64,000 nucleotides of DNA, from the NCBI RefSeq assembly GCF_017813395.1, contig NZ_JAGIZB010000007.1:1-64000 (forward strand), written 5' to 3'. The stretch comes from Pararoseomonas baculiformis (lineage in GTDB: Bacteria; Pseudomonadota; Alphaproteobacteria; Acetobacterales; Acetobacteraceae). Position 1 is the stretch's first letter. Each line of letters starts with the position of its first letter. A program made the position numbers and the translations under genes. The notes beneath the pieces were generated by a model. The model saw nothing but the letters and a program-made list of their open reading frames with translations. It ran no database searches and was not told the DNA's origin. Shown here in pieces: positions 18,043 through 26,858 of the stretch.

Positions 18043-18708
18043 ATGGCCGAGCTGGACGGACCGCGCTGGGGCCCCGCCTCCAAGGGGAAGGCGAAGCAGA
18101 TCGTCTTCCTGCTGCATGGCGTGGGAGCAGACGGGAACGACCTGATCGACCTTGCCCCCCAGTGGTCGCGCGCCGTGCCGGATGCGCTGTTCATCTCCCC
18201 CCATGCTCCCACCCCGTACCAGGGCGCGCCTTTCGGGCGGCAATGGTTCGACCTGACCGATCGCAGCCCCGCGAGGCTGGAGGCCGGCGTTCGCCAGGTG
18301 GCGCCGGTGCTGGACGCGGCCATCACCCGCGAATGCGCGGCGGCCGGCCTGCCGGAAACCCATGTGATGCTGATGGGCTTCAGCCAGGGCGCGATGACCG
18401 CCCTGTTCTGCGGCCTGCGCCGCGCCACCCCGCCCGCCGCCATCCTGGCCTATTCCGGCCTGCTCCTGGCGCCCGAGTCCCTGGGCCGGGAGTTGCGCGG
18501 CCGCCCGCCGGTGCTGCTGGTGCATGGAGAGGTGGACGAGGTGGTGCCCGCCGCGGGCAGCCGGGCGGCGGAACGCGATTTGCGCGACGCGGGGGTGCCG
18601 GTTGAGGCCGTGTATTCGCCACGACTCGCCCATGGCATTGATGATGCGGGCCTTGCCGCCGGCGCCCTCTTCCTCCAGCGCGCTGCCGCCAGCCTGCCGC
18701 CGGCCTGA
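18043..18708 (+). CDS. Alpha/beta hydrolase, phospholipase/carboxylesterase family
   Basis: 221 residues, cytosolic. LLHGVGADGNDLID gives the oxyanion-hole region, GFSQGAM the nucleophilic Ser, HGEVDEVVP the Asp and LAHGIDD the His of the triad. Resembles bacterial carboxylesterase YpfH/EstB and the acyl-protein-thioesterase-like family (PF02230). Start at 18043 is supported by AGGAAAG about 8 nt upstream. Physiological ester unknown. Confidence 0.92.
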   Translation: MAELDGPRWGPASKGKAKQIVFLLHGVGADGNDLIDLAPQWSRAVPDALFISPHAPTPYQGAPFGRQWFDLTDRSPARLEAGVRQVAPVLDAAITRECAAAGLPETHVMLMGFSQGAMTALFCGLRRATPPAAILAYSGLLLAPESLGRELRGRPPVLLVHGEVDEVVPAAGSRAAERDLRDAGVPVEAVYSPRLAHGIDDAGLAAGALFLQRAAASLPPA

Positions 18709-18870
18709 GCCTGCGTGACGGTCGCGTGAAGCTGCGCGGCAGGCGAGTTGCGCGCCCCGGCATGCGCTGTCATCTTTCTCCCGTTCGGGGCGGCGCCACT
18801 TGATCTGGGGCCCGACCGCCCGGCCGAGCCCCAGCGATGGTGGTCCCGCGCCTCCGGCAAGGAGCAGCGC

Positions 18871-19485
18871 GTGCCAGACGGTTCGACACTCGGCGGCGAT
18901 TACGGGGACCTTCCCGCCTTCGTCGCCCCCCTTGGGGGGCGTTCCTTCCCCGCCCTCGTGCTGAACGCCGATTTCCGGCCCCTGTCCTATTTCCCGCTCT
19001 CGATCTGGTCCTGGCAGGATGCCGTGAAGGCCGTGTTCCTCGACCGGGTGTCCGTGCTCAACGAGTACGACACCGAGGTCCACTCCACGAGCCTGACGAT
19101 GCGCCTGCCCAGCGTCATCGCGCTCAAGGAATACATCCCTTCCGCCCGGCGCCCGGCCTTCACCCGCTTCAACGTGTTCCTGCGGGACCGGTTCGAGTGC
19201 CAGTATTGCGGTGATGAGCGCCCCGCCCCCGACCTTACCTTCGACCACGTAATCCCCCGCAGCCGCGGCGGCCGAACCACCTGGGAGAACGTCGTCGCGG
19301 CCTGCGGCCCCTGCAACCTGCGCAAGGGCTCGAAGCTGCCGCGCGAGATCGGGATGCATCCCCGGCAGGTGCCGCGCCAGCCCACCTCCTGGGAGCTACA
19401 GGAGAACGGCCGAGCCTTCCCGCCCAACCACCTGCATGAAAGCTGGCGCGATTACCTGTATTGGGACAGCGAACTGGAAAGCTGA
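18871..19485 (+). CDS. HNH endonuclease family protein
   Basis: 204 residues from the GTG at 18871, which has AAGGAG about 6 nt upstream. The central LNADFRPLSYFPLS and the C-terminal HNH module with CQYCGDE ... DHVIPRSRGG ... CGPCNLRKG (two CxxC zinc-binding pairs around the Asp-His catalytic pair) are typical of the chromosomally conserved alphaproteobacterial HNH proteins rather than phage homing enzymes. Not linked to a restriction or toxin module here. A start farther upstream at 18748 is possible, but its extra residues look non-coding. Confidence 0.9.
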   Translation: MPDGSTLGGDYGDLPAFVAPLGGRSFPALVLNADFRPLSYFPLSIWSWQDAVKAVFLDRVSVLNEYDTEVHSTSLTMRLPSVIALKEYIPSARRPAFTRFNVFLRDRFECQYCGDERPAPDLTFDHVIPRSRGGRTTWENVVAACGPCNLRKGSKLPREIGMHPRQVPRQPTSWELQENGRAFPPNHLHESWRDYLYWDSELES

Positions 19486-19500
19486 TCCCGCTTGGACCGT

Positions 19501-19674
19501 ATGCTCTTCTTCATGTGGCGCCTGTGGCGGAACCCGCCCGGGCGGACCAAGCTCATCGTCATGATGGCAGCCCTGGTGCTGGCCATCGGGCTGGTGATGG
19601 TGGAGCGCTATATCGGCTGGCCGGACTGGATGCGGGCCGAGCGCATGCCGCGGATGCGCCTGCCTCCTCCCTGA
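19501..19674 (+). CDS. Small single-pass membrane protein, unknown function
   Basis: 57 residues from the ATG at 19501 (60 from an in-frame TTG at 19492). Basic N-terminus (RLWRNPPGRTK), one clear hydrophobic helix at about 20-36 (LIVMMAALVLAIGLVMV), then an aromatic/basic tail with WPDWMRAERMPRMR. Begins 15 nt after the HNH gene, so probably cotranscribed. I do not recognise a named family. Codon use is like the neighbours, which supports it being real. Confidence 0.65.
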   Translation: MLFFMWRLWRNPPGRTKLIVMMAALVLAIGLVMVERYIGWPDWMRAERMPRMRLPPP

Positions 19675-19814
19675 TATCCGGGCGGGCTTTCCGACCGGCT
19701 CCCGCTCGTGGAACCGGGGAGAGAGGAGGGACTTCTTCGTCCCCCCGATCCCTTACCGTCCTTTTCCTCTACCGGTTCGGAGAGGTCGGGCTGACGGCGC
19801 CGGCACCCGAGGCC

Positions 19815-20795
19815 TCAGTCAGCCTCCAGCTTCAGGTCGCGCGCCACTCCGGCCCATTTCGCCGCGCTTTCGGCGGTCCAGCGGTCCAGCTCGGCCTCGG
19901 GCACGACCAGCGGATCGACATAGGCGCGCCGCAGCTTCTCCTCGAATTCGGGGCCGCGCCCCTTCGCCATGGCCTGGCGCAGCGCGGCCACCACCGGCGC
20001 GGGCGTGGCCCGGTGGACGAAAAGCCCGGTCCAGAGCCCCACGTCATAGCCGGGCAGCCCGGCCTCCTCCATGGTCGGCACCTCCGGCAGGGCCGAGGCG
20101 CGGCGGGTGGTCGAGGCCGCGAGGGCGCGGAAGGCGCCGGAGCGGATATGCGGCGTGGAGGTGGCGGTGCTGTCGAAGCCGAAATCCACCTCGCCGGCCA
20201 GCATGGCCGTCACCAGTGGCGCGGAGCCGCGATAGGGCACATGGGTGGCCTCGATCCCCGCCATCCTCAGAAAGGTGGCGCCCGCGAAATGGGAGGAGCT
20301 TCCATTCCCGACCGAGCCATAGAGCAGTGGGCGGCGCTTTGCCTCGGCGATCAGCTCCTGCAGCGTGGTCGCCCGCACGCGGCGGGGGATGACGGAGAGG
20401 ATATTCGCCACCTCCCCGATCGTTCCGAGCGGAACGAAGTCCTTCGAGGCGTCCACGCCCGAGCGGGGATAGAGCACGGGGTTCACACCGAGGATCGCGG
20501 GGCTGCCGAGCAGGATGGTGTAGCCATCGGGCGCCGCCTGGGCTGCGGCCAGCGCGCCCACATTGCCACCCGCCCCGGCGCGGTTCTCCACGACGACGGG
20601 CTGCTCCAGGGCCTGGCTGAGAAGCTCTGCGCCCAGGCGGCCGCAGATGTCCATCACGCCGCCCGGCGGGAAGGTGACGATGAGCCGCAGCGGCCGATCC
20701 GGCTTCCAACCCGTGGCCTGTGCGGCCGCGGCCCGGCCCAGTGCCGCCGTCCCGGCCAGCCCGGCCAGGCCCAGGACCATGTCGCGCCTCTGCAT
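19815..20795 (-). CDS. Tripartite tricarboxylate transporter substrate-binding protein (Bug/TctC)
   Basis: 326 residues. Signal peptide with MQRRDMVLG... and cleavage near AAAAQ. Family loops RLIVTFPPGGVMDICG, VENRAGAGGNVGAL, AAPDGYTILLG and THVPYRGSAPLV are all present. Start at 20795 is preceded by GGAGGAA on the minus strand; the longer in-frame start at 20867 adds only non-signal residues. No transporter membrane genes nearby; orphan periplasmic receptor with unknown ligand. Confidence 0.93.
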   Translation of the reverse strand: MQRRDMVLGLAGLAGTAALGRAAAAQATGWKPDRPLRLIVTFPPGGVMDICGRLGAELLSQALEQPVVVENRAGAGGNVGALAAAQAAPDGYTILLGSPAILGVNPVLYPRSGVDASKDFVPLGTIGEVANILSVIPRRVRATTLQELIAEAKRRPLLYGSVGNGSSSHFAGATFLRMAGIEATHVPYRGSAPLVTAMLAGEVDFGFDSTATSTPHIRSGAFRALAASTTRRASALPEVPTMEEAGLPGYDVGLWTGLFVHRATPAPVVAALRQAMAKGRGPEFEEKLRRAYVDPLVVPEAELDRWTAESAAKWAGVARDLKLEAD

Positions 20796-20929
20796 GGGTT
20801 CCTCCAGGTGATCCGTTTTCAGGCGCTCCCCATAGCCTTGCCCGGCGCTTCCGCACAGGCCGGGCATAGCCCTGCCGGGCGTGGCCGCGCAGCACTCGTC
20901 CCCGCGGCGCTCCGTGGTTAGGATGCGCC

Positions 20930-21634
20930 ATGCATCGTCGCGCAGCCCTTCTCCTTGCCGGGCTCCTCCCGCTCATGGCCGCCTGCGGCGGCCGGTCCGC
21001 CCCGGAGCTGACGGCGCAGGAGGCCTTCGCCCGCCTGCCCGAGGAGGTCAGCGGCTTCCGCAAGTTCCGCCCGGAGCGCGGCGCGGCCGAAACGGTGATC
21101 GCGCGCTACGCCAGCCCGAACCGGGCCGCCGCCTCGGTGCATGCCCTGGCCCCGAATGCCCGCGCGATGGCGCGGGACGGGGAGGAACACCCGGATGTCG
21201 GCGGCGCGATCGAGAATTTCGCCCGGTCCGTCGCCGTCGATGCCGCATCCCGGCGGGAAAACGTCACCTTCCGGCATTTCGGCGCCCGCGCGAGCGAGGC
21301 AGGCCCGACGGCGCGTTGCCTGGACGTGTATCTGCGCGGCGAGAACCCCCGGCGCCAGCTGGGCTGCGCCACCATGTTGGAGCGCCGGGTCTTCGTGGTG
21401 ATGATGCTGGCGCCGGAAGGCACCGATATCCGCCGTGGCCTGCGGGACCCGCTTCTCGCCGTGACCATGCGCCTGATCGGCGCCTTGGCCGGGAGCGTGC
21501 CGGAAGCCCCTCCGGCAGAAGTGGAAGAGGAGTTGCCGGTGCCGCCCGCCGCCGCGCCGCCATCCCCTGCCCCGCGGCGCCCTGCCCCCCGCCCGGCGCG
21601 GCCACCCCTGGCCGGGCCGATGTGGCGGACCTGA
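20930..21634 (+). CDS. Predicted lipoprotein, unknown function
   Basis: 234 residues. The N-terminus MHRRAALLLAGLLPLMAAC is a lipoprotein signal with lipobox L-M-A-A-C (Cys19), so the mature protein should be lipid-anchored to a membrane. The middle (about 30-185) is a soluble domain I do not recognise, with paired cysteines in ARCLDVYLRG and LGCATML that could form a disulfide. The C-terminal 45 residues are Pro/Ala-rich and end in a basic stretch. Divergent from the Bug gene by 134 nt. Confidence 0.75.
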   Translation: MHRRAALLLAGLLPLMAACGGRSAPELTAQEAFARLPEEVSGFRKFRPERGAAETVIARYASPNRAAASVHALAPNARAMARDGEEHPDVGGAIENFARSVAVDAASRRENVTFRHFGARASEAGPTARCLDVYLRGENPRRQLGCATMLERRVFVVMMLAPEGTDIRRGLRDPLLAVTMRLIGALAGSVPEAPPAEVEEELPVPPAAAPPSPAPRRPAPRPARPPLAGPMWRT

Positions 21635-21703
21635 TTCCCTGCGGCGTTTCCCGCGCTACCGGTTCCGGCCTGCGGATGTCCTGGGAGGGCCCTGCCCTGG
21701 GGA

Positions 21704-22186
21704 TCAGGCCGCGTGGGTCGGGCGGCGCGCCCAGGCCAGGGCCAGGGCGCCGAGGCCAAGCGCATAGGCAAGGTTCATCGCCGCCATGGAGACCGGCAGG
21801 CCGTGAATGAGATAGGCAGCGGCGTCGCAGGGCTTGTCCGGCCGCGGGGCCAGGCTCCGCATCAGCTCGTCCACGCTCATCGCCGCACCCGCGCCCGGGG
21901 CCGCGCAGGAGGGCAGCGGGCTGGGCCACCAGCCCTGCTCCACCCCCAGATGAAGCCCCGCGATGGCGGCGGAGGCCAGCACGGCCAGCCCGGCAAGGGC
22001 CAGCAGCGCGCGGGAGCGCAGCGTGGCCGCCAGCAGGGCCAGCGCAACCGCCACCCAATAGGGCCAGCGTTGCCAGAGGCAGAGCGCACAGGGAGCCATG
22101 CCCAGGAAGCGCTCCGAAGCCATGGCCGCCAGGGGTGCGGCCGCGGCCAGGATCGCGGTGAGGATCGCGTGTTGCCGGGTGCTCAT
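21704..22186 (-). CDS. dsbB: Disulfide bond formation protein B
   Basis: 160 residues, four TM helices. Inner-membrane enzyme that reoxidises periplasmic DsbA using quinone. The first periplasmic loop has CALC (Cys33, Cys36) in MAPCALCLWQRWPYW, with the following Arg important for quinone reactivity; the second loop has the other Cys pair in SCAAPG and KPCDA. Start at 22186 gives the normal topology; an upstream in-frame ATG adds 18 non-hydrophobic residues. dsbA is not in the window. Confidence 0.9.
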   Translation of the reverse strand: MSTRQHAILTAILAAAAPLAAMASERFLGMAPCALCLWQRWPYWVAVALALLAATLRSRALLALAGLAVLASAAIAGLHLGVEQGWWPSPLPSCAAPGAGAAMSVDELMRSLAPRPDKPCDAAAYLIHGLPVSMAAMNLAYALGLGALALAWARRPTHAA

Positions 22187-22307
22187 GCGCGGGGCAGGCT
22201 GATCCCCGCAGGCCCCTGCGGCAAGCCCCGCCAGACGCATGGCGGCGATCCGCCGGGCCAATGAAGGACCCCGCGCAGGCGCCGGGCCACAGCAGGAGGA
22301 GACCCCC

Positions 22308-22703
22308 ATGCGGACCACCGTCAGCAAGGCGGCCGGCGCATCCTATGATGCCGGGCTGCGCGGCTTCTTCGCCTATCGCGACCTTGGCGCGCGCGAGGCG
22401 ACGGGCGGCGGCCATGCCGCCCATATCATCCGCGCCGTGCCCGGCGAGGGGCCGAAGCCGCAATGGCACACGCATGATCTGGACTTCCAGCTGGTCCTCG
22501 TGCTGCGGGGCTGGGTGCGCTTCGAATACGAGGATATCGGCGAGGTGCTGCTGGAGGTGGGAGACAGCGTGATTCAGCCCCCCGGGATCCGCCACCGGGA
22601 GGTGGAGCATTCGGAGGACCTTGAGATGCTGGAGGTGACCTCCCCCGCCGCCTTCCATACGGCCGGGGCCGAGCCGCCCGCCCTGCGGGCCGAGGCGGGG
22701 TAG
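22308..22703 (+). CDS. Cupin domain protein
   Basis: 131 residues, a single double-stranded beta-helix. Metal-ligand motif 1 is WHTHDLDFQLVLVLRG (two His, Glu position replaced by Asp/Gln region) and motif 2 is PPGIRHREVEHSEDLEMLEV. AGGAGGA lies 9 nt before the ATG. Cupins of this size are often metal-dependent isomerases, dioxygenases or sugar-binding proteins; function cannot be narrowed. Stands between dsbB (divergent) and the tRNA. Confidence 0.85.
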   Translation: MRTTVSKAAGASYDAGLRGFFAYRDLGAREATGGGHAAHIIRAVPGEGPKPQWHTHDLDFQLVLVLRGWVRFEYEDIGEVLLEVGDSVIQPPGIRHREVEHSEDLEMLEVTSPAAFHTAGAEPPALRAEAG

Positions 22704-22755
22704 GCCGCAGCCCCCTTCTGGACGGGCCCGCCTCGCCATGGCATCCAGGGCCCGC

Positions 22756-22841
22756 GCGGGTGTGGCGGAACGGTAGACGCGGCGGACTCAAAATCCGCTT
22801 CTGGCAACAGAGTGCCGGTTCGAAACCGGCCACCCGCACCA
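22756..22841 (+). tRNA. tRNA-Leu, anticodon CAA
   Basis: 86 nt including an encoded CCA end. Acceptor arms GCGGGTG (22756-22762) and CACCCGC (22831-22837) pair fully. The anticodon arm GCGGA-ctcaaaa-TCCGC places CAA at 22789-22791. A class II variable arm follows, and the T arm is GCCGG-ttcgaaa-CCGGC. Reads UUG codons, which are rare in such a GC-rich genome. The sensor-kinase gene starts about 130 nt downstream. Confidence 0.97.
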
Positions 22842-22974
22842 GCCTGCCATGCCCGGCCAGCGCTGCGGCGTGCCGGCCATGCAGCCGCACTTCTCGCGGC
22901 AGCCTGAAACTGCGCGGGGCCGCCGGCCTTCCTGTCGGGCCGGATCTGCGGCACAGCCCCGAACCCGAAGCACC

Positions 22975-25815
22975 ATGTCCGTTCCTGCCCTGCCCGATCT
23001 GCGCGATGACCGCCCCGCCATGCCGGCTTTCCTGCCCGAGCAGGGAGGGATGGCCGCTCTTATCCGGGCGCACGGATGGGCCGGCACGCCGCTTGGCCCA
23101 CCGGAAGACTGGCCGGTGCCGCTGCGGACCCTGGCCGGCGTCATGCTGGGCGCCAACCAGCCGATGTTCATCGTCTGGGGTCCCGGGCAGATCCTGCTCT
23201 ACAACGATGCCTATGCGGAGATCCTGGCGGGCAAGCACCCGGCGGCGCTCGGCCGCCCCTTCCTGCAGGTCTGGCACGAAATTGCCACGGACCTCAGTCC
23301 GCTGGTCCGGCAGGCCTATTCCGGCGTGCCCGTCCATATGGACGACATCCCCCTCCTGATGGAACGGAAGGGCTATCCAGAGGAGACGCATTTCGCCTTC
23401 TCCTACACCCCCGTCCGGGGTGAGGACGGGATGGTGTCGGGCTTCTTCTGCTCCTGCACGGAAACGACGCGCCAGGTGCTGGCGCTCCGCGCCCTGCGCG
23501 ACAGCGAGGCGCGCGCGCACCAGATCTTCGACAGCGTGACCGACCACGCCATCATCGCCCTCGGCCTCGATGGACGGATCACCAGCTGGAACGAGGGCGC
23601 GCGGCGGATCATGGGCTGGACCGAGGAGGAGATGCTCGGCCAGCCGATCGACCTGATCTTCACCGATGAGGACCGCGCGGGCGGCCGCCCGGCGACGGAG
23701 ATGCAGGAGGCCGGGGAGCTTGGCCGTTCCCCGGATGAGCGGTGGCATAGGCGCCGCGACGGCGAGGTCTTCTGGGCGGCGGGAGCCATGACCCCGCTGC
23801 ATGACGATGCCGGCGCGCTGGTCGGCTTCGTCAAGGTGATGCGCGACCGCACGGAGGAACGCCAGGCGGCGCGGGACCTTGCCGAGAGCGAGGCCCGCTT
23901 CCGGGAGGTGGCCGAAGCCTTCCCCGGCTTCCTATGGACCGCCGGGTCCGACGGAGGGATCACATATACCAGCCGCCGCTGGCATGAGTATTCGGGCGCT
24001 ACCCTGGAGCAGACCCTCGGCCCGGGCTGGGCCGACTTCGTCTATCCCGATGACCGCCCGATCGCCGCGGCGCGCTGGGCCGAGGCACTCGTTACCGGCA
24101 CGCCCTACGAAGTGGAGTTCCGGCTGCACCGTGCGGATGACACCTGGCGCTGGTGGCTGGCCCGCGCCCTGCCCACGCGGGGCGAGGATGGCAGCGTGCT
24201 GCGCTGGATCGGCGCCTGCACCGACATCCAGGAGATCGTCGAGGCGCGCGAGACCCTCGCCCGCTCGCGTGAGGAGCTGGAGGCGCTGATCGAGGAGCGC
24301 ACCCGCGACCGCGACCGCATGTGGCGCCTCTCGACGGACATCATGCTGGTGGCCGATTTCCAGGCCCGGATCTTCGCCGTGAACCCGGCCTGGACGAGCC
24401 TGCTGGGCTGGGAAAGCTCCGAGCTGATGGGCGCCGACTTCATGGGCCTCGTCCACCCGGATGATGTCGCCCCCACCCTCGCGGAGGTGGCCCGGCTGGA
24501 GCAGGGCATCACCACGCTGCGCTTCGAGAACCGCTACCGCGCCAGGGACGGCAGCTATCGCTGGCTCTCCTGGACCGCCGTGCCGGACGAGAGCTTCATC
24601 CATGCCGTGGGCCGCGACATCCAGGCGGAGAAGGAAGCGGCCGAGGCGCTGCAGGCCACCGAGGCCGCGCTGCGCCAGGCGCAGAAGATGGAGGCGGTCG
24701 GCCAGCTCACCGGCGGGATCGCGCATGACTTCAACAACCTGCTGACAGGTGTCATCGGCAGCCTGGACCTGATCCAGCGGCGCATCGCGGCAGGCCGCGC
24801 GGGCGAGGTGGAGCGCTTCGTCTCTGCCGCCATCACCTCGGCCAATCGCGCCGCCGCCCTGACGCACCGGCTGCTCGCCTTCTCCCGCCGGCAGCCGTTG
24901 GATCCGAAGCCGGTGAACGCCAACCGGCTCGTCGCCTCCATGGAAGACCTGCTGCGGCGTACCATTGGCGAGAACATCGAGCTGGAGATCGTCACGGCGG
25001 GCGGGCTCTGGCAGACGCTCTGCGATCCGCACCAGCTTGAGAGCGCGCTGCTGAACCTTTCGATCAACGCGCGCGATGCGATGCCCGGCGGCGGCAAGCT
25101 CACCATCGAGACCTGCAACGCGCATCTCGACAGCGCCTATGCGGCCCGCGCCCGGGATGTGCGCCCGGGCCAGTATGTGTGCATCTGCGTCTCCGACACC
25201 GGCACGGGCATGACCCGCGAGGTGATGGAGCGGGCCTTCGAGCCCTTCTTCACCACCAAGCCGATCGGCCAGGGCACGGGCCTCGGCCTGTCGATGATCT
25301 ATGGCTTCACCCGCCAGTCGGATGGCCATGCCAAGCTCTATTCCGAGCCGGGCCGGGGCACGACAGTGAAGCTCTACCTGCCCCGCTATTACGGCGAGGG
25401 AGCGGAGCCGGAGGACATGCAGCCCACCCGCGAGGAGCCGCAGCCCTCCACGCAGGGCGAGGTGGTCCTGGTGGTCGAGGACGAGCCTGCGGTGCGGGAT
25501 CTGGTGGTCGAGGTCCTGTCCGAGCTGGGCTATCGCGCGATCCAGGCGTCGGATGGCCCATCTGGCCTCCGGATCCTCGAGTCGCGCCAGAGAATCGACC
25601 TTCTCGTCACCGATGTCGGCCTGCCCGGGCTGAACGGCCGCCAGCTCGCCGATGCGGCGCGCATCCACCGCCCCGGCCTCAAGGTGCTGTTCATGACCGG
25701 CTATGCCGAGAACGCGGCCATCAATGGCGGCTTCCTGGAGCCCGGCATGGAGCTGGTGACCAAGCCCTTCGCCATCGACAGGCTGGCGCAGCGCATCCGG
25801 GCGATGATCGAATAG
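22975..25815 (+). CDS. Hybrid PAS-domain sensor histidine kinase with receiver domain
   Basis: 946 residues, no TM helix. An N-terminal segment with WAGTPLGPPEDWP and a PAS-like fold (about 20-170) is typical of this soluble family; three more PAS/PAC units follow (about 180-300, 305-425, 440-560). HisKA with GQLTGGIAHDFNNLLTG (phosphoacceptor His), HATPase with NLSINARDAMP, GTGMT and TGLGLSM, then a C-terminal receiver with VVEDEPAVRD and phosphoacceptor Asp in LLVTDVGLPG. Stimulus unknown; soluble PAS architecture suggests light, redox or small-molecule sensing. Start at 22975 chosen over an in-frame ATG at 22849 because the extra 42 residues are low-complexity basic sequence abutting the tRNA. 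Confidence 0.92.
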   Translation: MSVPALPDLRDDRPAMPAFLPEQGGMAALIRAHGWAGTPLGPPEDWPVPLRTLAGVMLGANQPMFIVWGPGQILLYNDAYAEILAGKHPAALGRPFLQVWHEIATDLSPLVRQAYSGVPVHMDDIPLLMERKGYPEETHFAFSYTPVRGEDGMVSGFFCSCTETTRQVLALRALRDSEARAHQIFDSVTDHAIIALGLDGRITSWNEGARRIMGWTEEEMLGQPIDLIFTDEDRAGGRPATEMQEAGELGRSPDERWHRRRDGEVFWAAGAMTPLHDDAGALVGFVKVMRDRTEERQAARDLAESEARFREVAEAFPGFLWTAGSDGGITYTSRRWHEYSGATLEQTLGPGWADFVYPDDRPIAAARWAEALVTGTPYEVEFRLHRADDTWRWWLARALPTRGEDGSVLRWIGACTDIQEIVEARETLARSREELEALIEERTRDRDRMWRLSTDIMLVADFQARIFAVNPAWTSLLGWESSELMGADFMGLVHPDDVAPTLAEVARLEQGITTLRFENRYRARDGSYRWLSWTAVPDESFIHAVGRDIQAEKEAAEALQATEAALRQAQKMEAVGQLTGGIAHDFNNLLTGVIGSLDLIQRRIAAGRAGEVERFVSAAITSANRAAALTHRLLAFSRRQPLDPKPVNANRLVASMEDLLRRTIGENIELEIVTAGGLWQTLCDPHQLESALLNLSINARDAMPGGGKLTIETCNAHLDSAYAARARDVRPGQYVCICVSDTGTGMTREVMERAFEPFFTTKPIGQGTGLGLSMIYGFTRQSDGHAKLYSEPGRGTTVKLYLPRYYGEGAEPEDMQPTREEPQPSTQGEVVLVVEDEPAVRDLVVEVLSELGYRAIQASDGPSGLRILESRQRIDLLVTDVGLPGLNGRQLADAARIHRPGLKVLFMTGYAENAAINGGFLEPGMELVTKPFAIDRLAQRIRAMIE

Positions 25816-25927
25816 TGCGGACGGCCTTGAAGTTCCACGCTGCATGGCAAGACTGTCCGACGAACCCGCCGCGCCGGCATGGCCAAGGCCCTGCCGGCGC
25901 GGCACCCGGATCTCTCCACCGGAGCCG

Positions 25928-26854
25928 ATGATGCCCGCCAGCCCGACGCGCCGCGCCCTCCTCGGCACCGCCCTTGCCCTTCCCGCCCTGTCCGCCCATG
26001 CGCAGGAGAGACCGGTCACGGTCGCCTCCAAGCTCGATACCGAGGGCGCGATGCTCGGCCAGCTGATCCTGCAGGTGCTGGAGGCCCGGGGCGTTCCCGT
26101 GCGCGCCCGGCTGCAGCTGGGCCCCACCCGGATCCTGCGCCAGGCCATCCTGTCCGGGGAGATCGACCTCTATCCCGAATATACCGGCAACGGGGCCTTC
26201 TTTTTCCAACAGGAGGACGACCCGGCCTGGCATTCGGCGGAGCGCGGCTATGCACGCGTGCGGGAGCTGGATCAGCAGCGGAACGACCTGGTCTGGCTCC
26301 GTCCGGCGGCCGCGAACAACAGCTGGGCCATCGCGATGCGAGAGGATGCGGCGCAGGGCGCCGGCCTGCGCACCCTGGAAGATCTGGCGGCTCATCTCGG
26401 GCGCGGGGGCGCCTTCAAGCTCGCGGCATCCGCCGAATTCGTGGAAAGCCCCGCCGCCCTTCCCGCCTTCCAGCGCGCCTATGGCTTCACCCTGCAGCCT
26501 TCCCAGCTGCTGGTGCTCTCCGGCGGCGACACGGCGGTGACGATGCGCGCGGCGGCCGAGGGGCTGAACGGCGTGAACGCCGCCATGGTCTATGGCACGG
26601 ACGGGGCCATCGCCGCCCTCTCCCTCCGCGTGCTCGAGGACACGAAGGGCGCGCAAATCGTCTATGCCCCCGCGCCGGTGGTGCGGGGCGAGGTGGCCCG
26701 CCGGCTTCCGCAGCTGCAGGAATGGCTCGGCCCGGTGTTCGAAAGCCTGACCCTGCCGCGCCTGCAGGCGCTCAATGCGCGGATCGTGGTGGAGGGCCGC
26801 CCGGTGCGCGATGTCGCGCGCGAGCATCTGCGGAGCCTCGGTCTCACCGGCTGA
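25928..26854 (+). CDS. yehZ: Osmoprotectant ABC transporter substrate-binding protein (YehZ/OsmF type)
   Basis: 308 residues, periplasmic. Signal peptide ends ALSAHAQ near residue 24. Then VTVASKLDTEGAMLGQLI, typical of OpuAC/YehZ, followed by LYPEYTGNGAFFF, which holds the choline/betaine-type ligand loop with aromatic residues, and LVLSGGDTAVTM. First gene of a four-gene operon in the same order as E. coli yehZYXW (binding protein, permease, ATPase, permease), linked by a 4-nt gap and overlaps. Two adjacent ATGs (25928, 25931); GGAG lies just upstream. Confidence 0.92.
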   Translation: MMPASPTRRALLGTALALPALSAHAQERPVTVASKLDTEGAMLGQLILQVLEARGVPVRARLQLGPTRILRQAILSGEIDLYPEYTGNGAFFFQQEDDPAWHSAERGYARVRELDQQRNDLVWLRPAAANNSWAIAMREDAAQGAGLRTLEDLAAHLGRGGAFKLAASAEFVESPAALPAFQRAYGFTLQPSQLLVLSGGDTAVTMRAAAEGLNGVNAAMVYGTDGAIAALSLRVLEDTKGAQIVYAPAPVVRGEVARRLPQLQEWLGPVFESLTLPRLQALNARIVVEGRPVRDVAREHLRSLGLTG

Positions 26855-26858
26855 CCGG

